From: a virus
Length of the DNA stretch: 21,215 nt
Virus record (IMG/VR): IMGVR_UViG_3300009441_000064
Coordinates: 1-21,215 of that record
Strand: one strand, 5' to 3'
Shown here: positions 13,477 to 20,116 of the stretch, in pieces
Layout of the letters: each line of letters opens with the position of its first letter
Position numbering within the stretch: position 1 is the stretch's first letter
Program-made: the position numbers and the translations under genes
Notes under the pieces: model-generated
Told to the model about the DNA's origin: nothing
The model's input: only the letters and a program-made list of their open reading frames with translations
Database searches by the model: none

Positions 13477-13506
13477 TATACAGCACCCCCCGCTTTTTGT
13501 TATACT
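13477..13506 (+). promoter_or_regulatory. Sigma70-like promoter with GCTTTTTGT spacer block
   Basis: TATACA (13477-13482), an 18-bp spacer ending GCTTTTTGT, and TATACT (13501-13506). The spacer end and -10 match the promoters at 13797 and 14752 almost exactly. It drives the gene at 13539, which has its own GGAG leader. Confidence 0.65.
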
Positions 13507-13538
13507 AGACTCTAATAATAAAACTTATGGAGTAAGTT

Positions 13539-13811
13539 ATGGACAGAAGTATATACACATCACCCGAACATCAAATGAAGATAGTCAAATTAGGACGAAG
13601 CATTATTACGGCATGTGAGATGGGTGAACTACATGCAGGCAACGATGAGAAATCATTAGTGTTATGGAATGCAGCGGTCACAGCAGGAAACAAAATGACC
13701 ACGATAGGATTGACCTATTCACGGTTTAAGGACTTAACAGATTTGAGCTCATTAGAGTCAGAGGCTGTGATGGTTTACTTAAAGGCTAATGAGGCCTTGA
13801 CAGCAGCCTAA
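13539..13811 (+). CDS. Hypothetical protein, 90 aa
   Basis: ATG at 13539 with GGAG 8-9 nt upstream, in a leader from the promoter at 13477. The protein appears all-helical and soluble (MKIVKLGRSIITACEMGEL, LWNAAVTAGNKMTTIGLTY). Its last codons, EALTAA and stop, are written by the -35 region of the next promoter. No family is recognised. Confidence 0.75.
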   Translation: MDRSIYTSPEHQMKIVKLGRSIITACEMGELHAGNDEKSLVLWNAAVTAGNKMTTIGLTYSRFKDLTDLSSLESEAVMVYLKANEALTAA

Positions 13812-13826
13812 GCTTTTTGTTATACT
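13797..13826 (+). promoter_or_regulatory. Sigma70-like promoter inside a gene end
   Basis: TTGACA (13797-13802), an 18-bp spacer GCAGCCTAAGCTTTTTGT and TATACT (13821-13826). The stop codon of the gene ending at 13811 lies within the spacer. It heads the unit 13860-14766. Confidence 0.75.
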
Positions 13827-13859
13827 ATACGTATAGATTAAACAATGAGGAAACAAACT

Positions 13860-14126
13860 ATGAATGTCCAAACTATCAAAAAAGCAATGTTAATAATGAG
13901 TCAAGATGAATTGAGTCAGATTGTTCACTATGCAAATCAAATAAAATCGGTATCTGCAACGGCAACTTTTTCAGTTGGCCAGAGTGTGATGGTGGTTCAA
14001 AAGACCAAGTCTACTCCTGCTAAGATTCTGAAAATGAACACCAAGAAAGCAGTTGTTGAAATGAACTGGCAAGGAAGGGGTCTTTCAAAAGTCAATGTTC
14101 CTTACTCAATGTTGGAGGCAGCGTAA
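13860..14126 (+). CDS. Hypothetical protein, 88 aa
   Basis: The start at 13860 is chosen over the in-frame ATG at 13845 because GAGGA (13847-13851) then lies 8 nt upstream. A helical N-terminus (TIKKAMLIMSQDELSQIVHY) is followed by a small beta-barrel-like part (FSVGQSVMVVQ, PAKILKMNTKKAVVEM, LSKVNVPYSML) resembling KOW/SH3-type modules that bind RNA or protein; this is a fold impression only. The next ATG overlaps its stop as TAATG. Confidence 0.75.
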   Translation: MNVQTIKKAMLIMSQDELSQIVHYANQIKSVSATATFSVGQSVMVVQKTKSTPAKILKMNTKKAVVEMNWQGRGLSKVNVPYSMLEAA

Positions 14127-14506
14127 TGAAATTATCAACCTTAGTAAATGAAGTCAACCAAGAGCAAGAGCTCTTGGAACTTGTTAATAAATTATGTGAT
14201 GACCTTCTGAAGGCTCACCTTGAACGTTTCCCAACCCTTACAGAGTACTCGTACTCTTATAAAGTATCAAGGAAGTACATTAAGATTATTTCTCAGAGTA
14301 ATAACCAACGTTCAGTTTGGGGATTCATTAACAGAGCAGATTTTACTAGTCCAAAAGGAATTACTTTCAAGTGTGGTGACGTTCTTAAGTCTGCTGGTTG
14401 GGCAACCCCAGCATTGAATGCACCAAGGGGTAACCTTTTTGAGAATGGTGATGAAGGATATGTCATTACTGGAATGAGACAATACGGGCCAGACTATTTA
14501 AGATGA
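14126..14506 (+). CDS. Hypothetical protein, 126 aa
   Basis: Overlaps the preceding stop by one base (TAATG). A helical acidic N-terminus (VNEVNQEQELLELVNKLCDD) is followed by strands (YSYSYKVSRKYIKIISQ, VWGFINRADFT, GITFKCGDVLKSAGW). This looks like a small alpha/beta phage protein. It ends GYVITGMRQYGPDYLR and overlaps the next gene by ATGA. No family is recognised. Confidence 0.75.
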   Translation: MKLSTLVNEVNQEQELLELVNKLCDDLLKAHLERFPTLTEYSYSYKVSRKYIKIISQSNNQRSVWGFINRADFTSPKGITFKCGDVLKSAGWATPALNAPRGNLFENGDEGYVITGMRQYGPDYLR

Positions 14507-14766
14507 GTAAATCAAAATTAGTAAAATCAGTTACACCCAAGTACACTTTAGATTGGTATCTGAAGTGGGCTGCTTCAATTCTTGTCTTGACAGCGATGTC
14601 AATGAGAGGAGTTGAAGGGTATGCGATATATGACTTATCATTTTCTACCCTAGGTATCATGTTATGGTTATGGGTTTCATTAATATGGAATGACCGTGCC
14701 TTAATCCTTTTAAACGGTGTGGGGTTAATCTTCTTATTGAAGAATTTAGCCTTGACAATGGCTTAA
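14503..14766 (+). CDS. Three-helix membrane protein, 87 aa
   Basis: ATGA overlap with the preceding gene. Three hydrophobic segments are visible: about residues 18-34 (WAASILVLTAMSMRGV), 40-62 (LSFSTLGIMLWLWVSLIW) and 65-85 (ALILLNGVGLIFLLKNLA). The WNDRALILLN motif between helices two and three resembles, from memory, small marine bacterial and phage membrane proteins of unknown function. The last codons (LALTMA) contain the -35 box of the next promoter. Confidence 0.75.
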   Translation: MSKSKLVKSVTPKYTLDWYLKWAASILVLTAMSMRGVEGYAIYDLSFSTLGIMLWLWVSLIWNDRALILLNGVGLIFLLKNLALTMA

Positions 14767-14781
14767 GCTTTTTGGTATACT
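14752..14781 (+). promoter_or_regulatory. Sigma70-like promoter inside a gene end
   Basis: TTGACA (14752-14757), an 18-bp spacer ATGGCTTAAGCTTTTTGG and TATACT (14776-14781). The stop of the gene ending at 14766 is in the spacer. It is near-identical to the 13797 promoter and shares 15 bases with the one at 963. Confidence 0.75.
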
Positions 14782-14813
14782 AGTAGAGTAGAAAAATAAA
14801 GAGAGAAAAAAAT

Positions 14814-15341
14814 ATGTTAAACCTAATAATCCAAACCCAGTACAAAGAAAACTATGCAGCGCATAACGAGGACTATGTCCACGGTGTGTCTGAGTCATAC
14901 TGGAAGTTTAAGGGTGGTTCAACATATCTTATTACAGATGTGGATTTCCTTAACACGGAATATCTTCAAGGTCTTGTTGATGCGACTGCATTCATTCACT
15001 CTTATGAGAATTCTGCGTCAATGGAATATGTCCTTGATTGGGAACTTATTGACGAAGAGAATTTGTCAGACCACATTGAACATTGGGAGTCTCCTTACAT
15101 TCTTGAGAAGAATGAGAAGGGTCAATGGACTTCTAAGAAAGTCACTGAGAATGGTGACATGGGTTACATGAGAAGTGAGATTCTTTCTAAGGTTGCCGTG
15201 TGGACTTACGAGAATGGAAAAACCGATGAGAGAAATGTTGAGAGTTATCATGTCGAGTACGTCATGGTAGATGGAACCAAAGTCGTGGGTGAAAAATCCC
15301 TTGGTGAGTGGTTCGAGAATTTAGAAAAAGAGGTAGCATAA
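14814..15341 (+). CDS. Hypothetical protein, 175 aa
   Basis: ATG at 14814 behind an AGAGAG-containing leader from the promoter at 14752. The protein is acidic and rich in Trp and Tyr (TQYKENYAAHNEDYVHGVSE, SYWKFKGGSTYLITD), looks soluble, and has a charged C-terminus (LGEWFENLEKEVA). The next start is one base after its stop. No domain is recognised. Confidence 0.75.
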   Translation: MLNLIIQTQYKENYAAHNEDYVHGVSESYWKFKGGSTYLITDVDFLNTEYLQGLVDATAFIHSYENSASMEYVLDWELIDEENLSDHIEHWESPYILEKNEKGQWTSKKVTENGDMGYMRSEILSKVAVWTYENGKTDERNVESYHVEYVMVDGTKVVGEKSLGEWFENLEKEVA

Positions 15342-15342
15342 T

Positions 15343-15702
15343 ATGTTAATTAAAGAATACGAAATCGAAGATGAAGGTGTAGGTGGCACTTCTCTTCAAG
15401 GATATATCACCACCACATACGACACCCTGTTAGAGTTGTTTGGAAAACCAACCTACATGGATGCCGACCCATATGCAAAAGTTAATTGCGAGTGGGTACT
15501 GAATGTCAAGTACTTTGAAGAAGAAGGTATGGAAGACTTCGACTATGACTATGAGACAGTCACAATTTATAACTGGAAGGACGGACACGTCCCTCTTAAC
15601 GAGTGTTCATGGCACGTAGGTGGAAAATCCTACACGGCTTCTGAGATTGCTCAACTTATTGTAGATGGTGGTATCAAAGCCGAATACAATGCAAATTCAT
15701 AG
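15343..15702 (+). CDS. Hypothetical acidic protein, 119 aa
   Basis: Begins one base after the preceding stop. The sequence (LLELFGKPTYMDADPYAK, CEWVLNVKYFEEEG, VTIYNWKDGHVPLNECSWHV) suggests a small alpha/beta protein with a strongly acidic middle (GMEDFDYDYE). It ends SEIAQLIVDGGIKAEYNANS. The fixed order with its neighbours suggests one transcript. The function is unknown. Confidence 0.75.
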   Translation: MLIKEYEIEDEGVGGTSLQGYITTTYDTLLELFGKPTYMDADPYAKVNCEWVLNVKYFEEEGMEDFDYDYETVTIYNWKDGHVPLNECSWHVGGKSYTASEIAQLIVDGGIKAEYNANS

Positions 15703-15711
15703 GAGATTAAA

Positions 15712-15894
15712 ATGAGTTTAGATTACGAAAATGCAAAGCTGATTGCAAAACAAACAGACGGAAAATTAACAGCCGATGATGTCATCAACCTTATGACATA
15801 TGGTACGACCAATGCACAAGACATGGCACCCGACATGTTCGAAGAACAGGAAGATTTAGAGTTAACCTATTCGGATGTATCAGGCGGTTACTAG
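15712..15894 (+). CDS. Small acidic protein, 60 aa
   Basis: AGGAG lies about 8 nt before the ATG. The 60-residue product is acidic (MSLDYENAKLIAKQTDGKLT, MAPDMFEEQEDLELTYSDV) and probably helical in its first half. No family is recognised. It is followed directly by a small membrane protein gene. Confidence 0.65.
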   Translation: MSLDYENAKLIAKQTDGKLTADDVINLMTYGTTNAQDMAPDMFEEQEDLELTYSDVSGGY

Positions 15895-15895
15895 A

Positions 15896-16108
15896 ATGGA
15901 TGTGAATTCAATTCAAGTAGGTGTGATAATGCTGGTTTGCATTACCACATCAATAGCAGTTCTTTTAATGTTAAGAGAAAACGAAAGAGTAAGAATTTTA
16001 AAGGAAAAAAAGCTCTTTAAACAAATGAAACATCAAGATGAAGATTGGGACAGGTATGATAGACATATGAAACCAATCAGAGAGGCGCAACAGCACAATG
16101 ATAGTTAA
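15896..16108 (+). CDS. Single-span membrane protein with charged tail, 70 aa
   Basis: ATG 15896 is preferred to an in-frame ATG at 15875, which would overlap the previous gene; AGGCGG lies about 8 nt upstream. One N-terminal helix (VGVIMLVCITTSIAVLLML) is followed by a very charged tail (RENERVRILKEKKLFKQMKH). Position three genes before the cell-wall hydrolase and this bitopic form would fit a spanin-like or holin-accessory role, but this is a guess. It overlaps the next gene by 11 nt. Confidence 0.65.
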   Translation: MDVNSIQVGVIMLVCITTSIAVLLMLRENERVRILKEKKLFKQMKHQDEDWDRYDRHMKPIREAQQHNDS

Positions 16109-16346
16109 TACAGAAAATTATAACGGCGGAGTACAGATAATTCACGAATTCGAGAATGGTTATGGTGCTTCAGTAGTTAAACATAAGGGTTCATATGGAT
16201 GGACTCAAGATAAATGGGAATTGGCGGTTCTCAAAGACGGCGACTTGTGTTATACTACTAGTATAACCGAAGATGTTATCGGGTATCTTTCAGATGCAGA
16301 GGTAACAGGGTTATTAAATGATATTGAGGACTTAGATAATGGATAA
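16098..16346 (+). CDS. Hypothetical protein, 82 aa
   Basis: Overlaps its upstream neighbour by 11 nt and its downstream neighbour by 8 nt. The sequence is strand-rich (GGVQIIHEFENGYGASVVKH, WELAVLKDGDLCYTTSI) with an acidic helical end (LSDAEVTGLLNDIEDLDNG). It may be a small beta-sheet protein. No family is recognised. Confidence 0.7.
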   Translation: MIVNTENYNGGVQIIHEFENGYGASVVKHKGSYGWTQDKWELAVLKDGDLCYTTSITEDVIGYLSDAEVTGLLNDIEDLDNG

Positions 16347-16539
16347 TTTGAACCATACACAACTAACAAGGGCAGATTTGCCTTTCGAGGCTGCCGAGTG
16401 GTTTGTCGAATTAGACGAATTGCAAGAAAGTGGCCAAATTAACATGTTTGGGGCCCCTAAGTGGTTAAGGGAACATTATGGATTTAACAAAGAGCAAGCT
16501 TTTGCCATTGTGAATGCATGGATGGAGTACAAATCGTGA
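16339..16539 (+). CDS. Hypothetical protein, 66 aa
   Basis: Starts inside the end of the previous gene. It is helical and acidic (LPFEAAEWFVELDELQESGQ), with an aromatic segment MFGAPKWLREHYGF and an ending AFAIVNAWMEYKS. Its TGA overlaps the GTG start of the cell-wall hydrolase (GTGA at 16536-16539), and its last codons carry that gene's SD. No family is recognised. Confidence 0.7.
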   Translation: MDNLNHTQLTRADLPFEAAEWFVELDELQESGQINMFGAPKWLREHYGFNKEQAFAIVNAWMEYKS

Positions 16540-17060
16540 AAATACCGAATTCTAGTTCCAAATACTTCGTGCCTATGCACATGACCTTAATGACAATCAC
16601 TCTAATAGGTGTTTTCTTCATTAATAAGGTTTGGGCATCCGACCCAAATGGTGAAATTTTCTGTTTGGCAAAGAACATCTACTTCGAAGCAGGTAATCAG
16701 CCGATTGCAGGGAAAATAGCGGTTGCTCAAGTCGTGCAAAATCGAGTTGAGAGTGTCAACTACCCCGATACAATGTGTGGAGTAGTTTATCAAGCCAAAT
16801 GGAGAACAAATTGGAATGGGTCTTTAGTACCTGTTCGAAACAAGTGCCAATTTTCGTGGTATTGTGATGGTAAGTCCGATGTGCCAGAAGATAGTGTCAC
16901 ATGGGAGATATCTCTCATGACTGCAAAGGCAGTTCACTGGGGCGAGTACGGTGACATCACCGAAGGTGCCACTCATTACCATGCAGATTCAGTTTTGCCT
17001 TATTGGGCGGACTCATTAAACGAAACAGTAATTATTAATAATCATAAATTTTATAAGTAA
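16536..17060 (+). CDS. SleB/CwlJ-type cell wall hydrolase (candidate endolysin)
   Basis: The catalytic region matches the SleB/Hydrolase_2 family: LAKNIYFEAGNQPIAGKIAV (catalytic Glu at residue 51), then VAQVVQNRVES, YPDTMCGVVYQ and NKCQFSWYCDG, ending THYHADSVLPYW. These enzymes cut peptidoglycan glycan strands. A hydrophobic N-terminal segment (about residues 11-34, ending VWASDP) could be a signal peptide or a signal-arrest-release anchor, letting the enzyme cross the inner membrane without a classical holin. GTG 16536 is chosen because GGAG lies 8 nt upstream and it overlaps the prior stop; an in-frame ATG at 16518 is the alternative. It is the most likely lysis gene here. Confidence 0.85.
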   Translation: MKIPNSSSKYFVPMHMTLMTITLIGVFFINKVWASDPNGEIFCLAKNIYFEAGNQPIAGKIAVAQVVQNRVESVNYPDTMCGVVYQAKWRTNWNGSLVPVRNKCQFSWYCDGKSDVPEDSVTWEISLMTAKAVHWGEYGDITEGATHYHADSVLPYWADSLNETVIINNHKFYK

Positions 17061-17224
17061 TGGAAAACAGTAAACAATGGCAAGACAACTCAGATGGTTG
17101 GGTTGCTACCATGAATGCATCTAAAGAAAATAAAGAGAAGTATGATGTTTACATGAAAGAAGAATTAAAAAAAACTACAGGTGCAATTATGTCCTATAGA
17201 AAATGGTTAAGAAAAAACAAATGA
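17060..17224 (+). CDS. Small basic protein, 54 aa
   Basis: ATG at 17060 overlaps the hydrolase stop by one base (TAATG); TGA at 17222-17224 overlaps the next ATG. The sequence is hydrophilic and Lys-rich (MENSKQWQDNSDGWVATMNA, ASKENKEKYDVYMKEELKKT). It could work with the lysis gene because of the coupling, but no function can be read. Overlaps on both sides support it. Confidence 0.6.
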   Translation: MENSKQWQDNSDGWVATMNASKENKEKYDVYMKEELKKTTGAIMSYRKWLRKNK

Positions 17225-17451
17225 CAAAAGAAGAACTAATTTTCCTAATAACCCACTTACATAGTGAAGACCAAAATGGTATAATAGATGCTGTAGTGCA
17301 TGATGTCAATGGAGGCATATTTACTACAGATAGTATTAGGGTAGATATGGATGGTGGTAGAATTATAATTTGTCAGAAGAATAGTCCATGTTATGAGAGT
17401 AATAAAACTAACTGGACAAAAGAATTAGAATTTGCAGAGAAACAACAATGA
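17221..17451 (+). CDS. Hypothetical protein, 76 aa
   Basis: ATG 17221 gives an ATGA overlap with the previous gene; an in-frame ATG at 17203 is the alternative. The protein starts MTKEELIFLITHLHSEDQNG and then appears strand-rich (DGGRIIICQKNSPCYES) and acidic. It overlaps the next gene by ATGA (17448-17451). No family is recognised. Confidence 0.7.
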   Translation: MTKEELIFLITHLHSEDQNGIIDAVVHDVNGGIFTTDSIRVDMDGGRIIICQKNSPCYESNKTNWTKELEFAEKQQ

Positions 17452-17984
17452 ACATATTTTACTTAGATGAAAATCCAACAATCGCTGCAGAGTTACATTG
17501 TGACAAACACGTAGTCAAAATGATTATCGAATACGCTCAACTTTTATCTACTGCACACAGAATGTTAGATGGGAAACATTACATCGACGATTCGAGTGGA
17601 CGTAGAATTCAAAGATGGAGATTAAAGGGTGACATGGACAACTTATATAAGGCGTCACACGTCAATCACCCCTCAGCAATTTGGGTTCGCGAGAACGCAG
17701 TACACTATCAATTCGTATATGACTTGTTTGCAGCTTTATGTAAGGAGTACACCTATAGATATGCCAGGGCCCATTTAACAGAGACAAAATTGATATCTCT
17801 ACTAGACCAGTTACCGAACAATATAGACCTTTGTGCATGGAGAGAACCACCTCAATGTATGCCTGATGATGTCAAATCCAAATCAGTCATCACTGCATAC
17901 CATAAATACTATCAAGAATATAAAAAGGATTTTGCAGTATGGACTGCAAGACCAACACCCGAGTTTATGTATGCCTCTATATGA
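17448..17984 (+). CDS. Conserved-looking phage protein, 178 aa, unknown function
   Basis: Recognisable by its start, MNIFYLDENPTIAAELHCDK, followed by HVVKMIIEYAQLLSTAHRML, HPSAIWVRENAVHYQFVYDL and a Pro-rich PPQCMPDDVK. Proteins with this H-C-D-K-H-V-V-K-M core are, from memory, frequent in T4-like and other marine phages and remain uncharacterised. The His/Cys/Asp cluster near residues 17-21 could bind metal or be catalytic. It is predicted helical. It overlaps the next gene's start by 14 nt. Confidence 0.8.
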   Translation: MNIFYLDENPTIAAELHCDKHVVKMIIEYAQLLSTAHRMLDGKHYIDDSSGRRIQRWRLKGDMDNLYKASHVNHPSAIWVRENAVHYQFVYDLFAALCKEYTYRYARAHLTETKLISLLDQLPNNIDLCAWREPPQCMPDDVKSKSVITAYHKYYQEYKKDFAVWTARPTPEFMYASI

Positions 17985-18279
17985 TTTTTTAAATAATGAA
18001 ACTGGTGAGATTGAAGAGCATAATATGTCTTATACCAAACTCGACCAATTCAAAGAAGACAACCCACACCTATCACAACGAATACTTGGAGCTCCAATGA
18101 CCGTAAGTGGCCATGGCGACCGAGTAAAGGTTGATGGTGGATTCAAAGAAGTACTTAACAAGATTTCTTCTGCCAACCCAGGCTCCCCTATGGACAGACA
18201 TAGACAACGTGGCCCCAAAGAAGTTAAGACTCGTGAAACTGTTAAAAAGCATCTTGACTTACAAGCAAAAAAGAAGTAA
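17971..18279 (+). CDS. FmdB-like phage protein lacking cysteines, 102 aa
   Basis: ATG 17971 is chosen; upstream in-frame codons run back inside the previous gene without a better start. The opening MPLYDFLNNETGEIEEHNM resembles the start of FmdB-type zinc ribbons (MPxYxFxCxxCG) but with Asn where the cysteines would be, so it should not bind zinc that way. The rest is basic and probably disordered (VKVDGGFKEVLNKISSANPG, RHRQRGPKEVKTRETVKKHL). Similar cysteine-free versions are, from memory, common in marine T4-like phages; the function is unknown. Confidence 0.7.
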   Translation: MPLYDFLNNETGEIEEHNMSYTKLDQFKEDNPHLSQRILGAPMTVSGHGDRVKVDGGFKEVLNKISSANPGSPMDRHRQRGPKEVKTRETVKKHLDLQAKKK

Positions 18280-18288
18280 AATATAACT

Positions 18289-18969
18289 ATGACAAATTTA
18301 AAAAGAACACTTATTGAATTACATGAGCTCGAACACCTTGATTTGAAAACTACTCAAATCGACGGCAAACGTTTTTACACAGATGGTAACGAATCATTTC
18401 ATTATCCAAGTGTGACGACAGTAACAGGATTACTGAATCGGGAACATATCAAATTATGGAGAGAACGAGTTGGTGAAGAAGAAGCCAATCGTATCTCAAC
18501 TGGTGCAGCCAAACGTGGAACATCATTTCACGAACTTGTAGAAGATTATCTAAGACAAGAAAAAGCAGAGATTACTTTTACAGACATCATTGAAGAAAAC
18601 AGATTTAACGGAATGCAACCATTACTAGATGATATAGTTCCGATTGCTTTAGAAGCACCGATGTTCAGTAACAAGTTACAGATGGCTGGACGTGTGGATT
18701 GTGTTGGAATATTTGAAGATGCACTTTCAATTATAGATTTCAAGACCTCTTCTTCTTACAAGGAAGACTACATGGCAAAACCTTGGTTTTTACAGATGAC
18801 AGCATATGCAATTATGGTAGAGGAACTTACAGGAACCCCTATCGAAGAAGTAACAGCATTAGTTAGTCTTGAGAATGGTAGCTTTCAAATCTTCACAGCA
18901 AATCCTTTGGATTATGTAGAAGAGTTGTACAAGTTAAGAGAACAGTATCGTAATCTACATGGAGTATAA
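18289..18969 (+). CDS. PD-(D/E)XK exonuclease (MGME1/RecB-like)
   Basis: This 226-aa protein shows the RecB-type nuclease set in order: FHYPSVTTV and GAAKRGTSFHELVEDYL (H81 in GxxxHxxxE), AGRVDCVG (D137), SIIDFKTSS (D150-x-K152) and FLQMTAYAIM (Q169-x-x-x-Y173). MGME1-like enzymes of this class are single-strand DNA exonucleases; in T4-like marine phages such a gene commonly sits in the recombination/replication block, consistent with gp33, gp59 and gp32 next to it. The start follows a spacer without a clear SD; two bases separate its stop from the next gene's start. Confidence 0.85.
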   Translation: MTNLKRTLIELHELEHLDLKTTQIDGKRFYTDGNESFHYPSVTTVTGLLNREHIKLWRERVGEEEANRISTGAAKRGTSFHELVEDYLRQEKAEITFTDIIEENRFNGMQPLLDDIVPIALEAPMFSNKLQMAGRVDCVGIFEDALSIIDFKTSSSYKEDYMAKPWFLQMTAYAIMVEELTGTPIEEVTALVSLENGSFQIFTANPLDYVEELYKLREQYRNLHGV

Positions 18970-18971
18970 GA

Positions 18972-19208
18972 GTGATAAGTAAAAAAGAGTTTACTGAACA
19001 AGTCGAGAAGTTATTGATTGGTGGTAAGACCGATGTTATGGGAGCAATCATAAAAGTTTGTGAGAATAACAAGGTTGAACCCGAATCAGCAAAGAGGTTA
19101 ATATCCCAACCTCTCAAAGAAAAGCTAGAAGCAGAAGCAACTAGTTTGAAAATGATAAACAGGGGTTCATCAGCACAAGGAACTATTACTAGTTTCTTTA
19201 ACAAGTAG
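18972..19208 (+). CDS. 33: Late-transcription coactivator, gp33-like
   Basis: A GTG start with GGAG 7 nt upstream gives a 78-aa, charged, helical protein: EFTEQVEKLLIGGKTDVMGA, IIKVCENNKVEPESAKRLIS, then PLKEKLEAEATSLKMINRG. This pattern matches marine T4-like gp33 proteins as remembered, and gene order 33-59-32 supports it. In T4, gp33 links RNA polymerase (beta flap) to the gp45 sliding clamp and activates late promoters. The C-terminus QGTITSFFNK is a textbook clamp-binding motif (Q-x-x-I-x-x-F-F), fitting that role. T4 gp33 is longer (about 112 aa). The TATAAATA octamers here would be its target promoters. Confidence 0.8.
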   Translation: MISKKEFTEQVEKLLIGGKTDVMGAIIKVCENNKVEPESAKRLISQPLKEKLEAEATSLKMINRGSSAQGTITSFFNK

Positions 19209-19214
19209 GTAATT

Positions 19215-19523
19215 ATGAAAAAAGGTGATATAGTCACAGTAGTGGCAATCAGTGGAGAGTATGTTGGGGCGTTCGACAGTCAGTTGGATACAACTATTAC
19301 TTTATCCTCTCCCAAGATGATAGTATCCAATCCCGACGGCGGAATGGGTTTTGCTCATGGGGTAGCGTTAACTGGAGAAGGAAGCCCAGCTTCAATTCAG
19401 TTCAATAATTATGTTTTTGTAACACCATCGAATGAAGGTGTGGCAGATGCATATGCAATTGCAACAGGTGCCAAAGAAGCACCAAGAGTTCAGGCTCCGG
19501 CAGAGAAGAAGATTATTATTTAA
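19215..19523 (+). CDS. Small beta-rich phage protein between gp33 and gp59, 102 aa
   Basis: Begins MKKGDIVTVVAISGEYVGAF, continues with ITLSSPKMIVS and GGMGFAHGVALTGEG, then VFVTPSNEGVADAYAIATG and a Pro/Lys tail. The strand pattern suggests a small Sm/SH3-like barrel. Similar proteins occur, from memory, beside gp33/gp59 in marine T4-like phages without known function. The next ATG overlaps its stop (TAATG at 19521-19525). Placement suggests a replication or transcription accessory role. Confidence 0.75.
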   Translation: MKKGDIVTVVAISGEYVGAFDSQLDTTITLSSPKMIVSNPDGGMGFAHGVALTGEGSPASIQFNNYVFVTPSNEGVADAYAIATGAKEAPRVQAPAEKKIII

Positions 19524-20116
19524 TGACTTCTAGAGAAGGATATGATGCATACACGTTATACCTTGGGATAAAGTTACACTTTCATTCTAAGGATTATGAC
19601 TTCGTTAAGTATAACGGAAAAGTAAAGAGTGATATCAAATCCTTTCTCAAACGTAAAGACAAATACCACTTCGGTAAATTGTTCAGAACATACAAGCAAG
19701 AATTACAAGATTTCTACATTGCAAATCTATCATACAAAGATTTCTGGGCGGGTGACCTTCTAGACAAAGAGTGTGATAAGAGATATAGAGAATGGAAGAA
19801 GAGAAATCAGAAGCTTGGTTACATGTTCGAAACAGAGGTTAGTGATTTGATACGAAAGTTCAAAATACAAACACAACTTAAAGTAGTCGACGGTCAACAC
19901 CCTAGATTGCTTAAAGCTTACATGAGTAAGGATGTAAGTTTAGAAACCATTTGTATCATGGATGAGATAATTGGTTTCACAAAGGATTGGGAAACACTCA
20001 TATCAGAACGAGTAGTATATCCCGACTTACACATTAAGATAAATAAGTATAAGACATTTATAACATATGACCATCAAAAATACAAGAACAAATTGTTAGA
20101 GATATGTCAGAAGTAA
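19523..20116 (+). CDS. 59: Helicase loader gp59-like
   Basis: This 197-aa basic protein (T4 gp59: 217 aa) has the family start REGYDAYTLYLGIKLHF and DYDFVKYNGKV, then YHFGKLFRTYKQELQDFYIA and a C-terminal helical half. gp59 loads the gp41 helicase onto gp32-coated or forked DNA and restrains the polymerase until loading. Position between gp33 and gp32 matches T4. It starts on the last base of the preceding gene's stop and overlaps the following gene by 13 nt. Recognition rests on the N-terminal motif and synteny. Confidence 0.88.
   Translation: MTSREGYDAYTLYLGIKLHFHSKDYDFVKYNGKVKSDIKSFLKRKDKYHFGKLFRTYKQELQDFYIANLSYKDFWAGDLLDKECDKRYREWKKRNQKLGYMFETEVSDLIRKFKIQTQLKVVDGQHPRLLKAYMSKDVSLETICIMDEIIGFTKDWETLISERVVYPDLHIKINKYKTFITYDHQKYKNKLLEICQK

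Noticed and set aside
13860-14126. Start of the 88-aa gene at the upstream ATG 13845
   Set aside because: That ATG overlaps the GAGGA that is ideally spaced for 13860 and has no SD of its own.
13477-14781. T4 MotA-type middle promoters
   Set aside because: The GCTTTTTG blocks are about 9 nt from the -10, not the 11-13 nt of a MotA box, and TTGACA -35 boxes are present.
17907-17914. CATAAATA octamer inside the 178-aa gene as a late promoter
   Set aside because: One mismatch, inside a gene and not positioned before a start codon.
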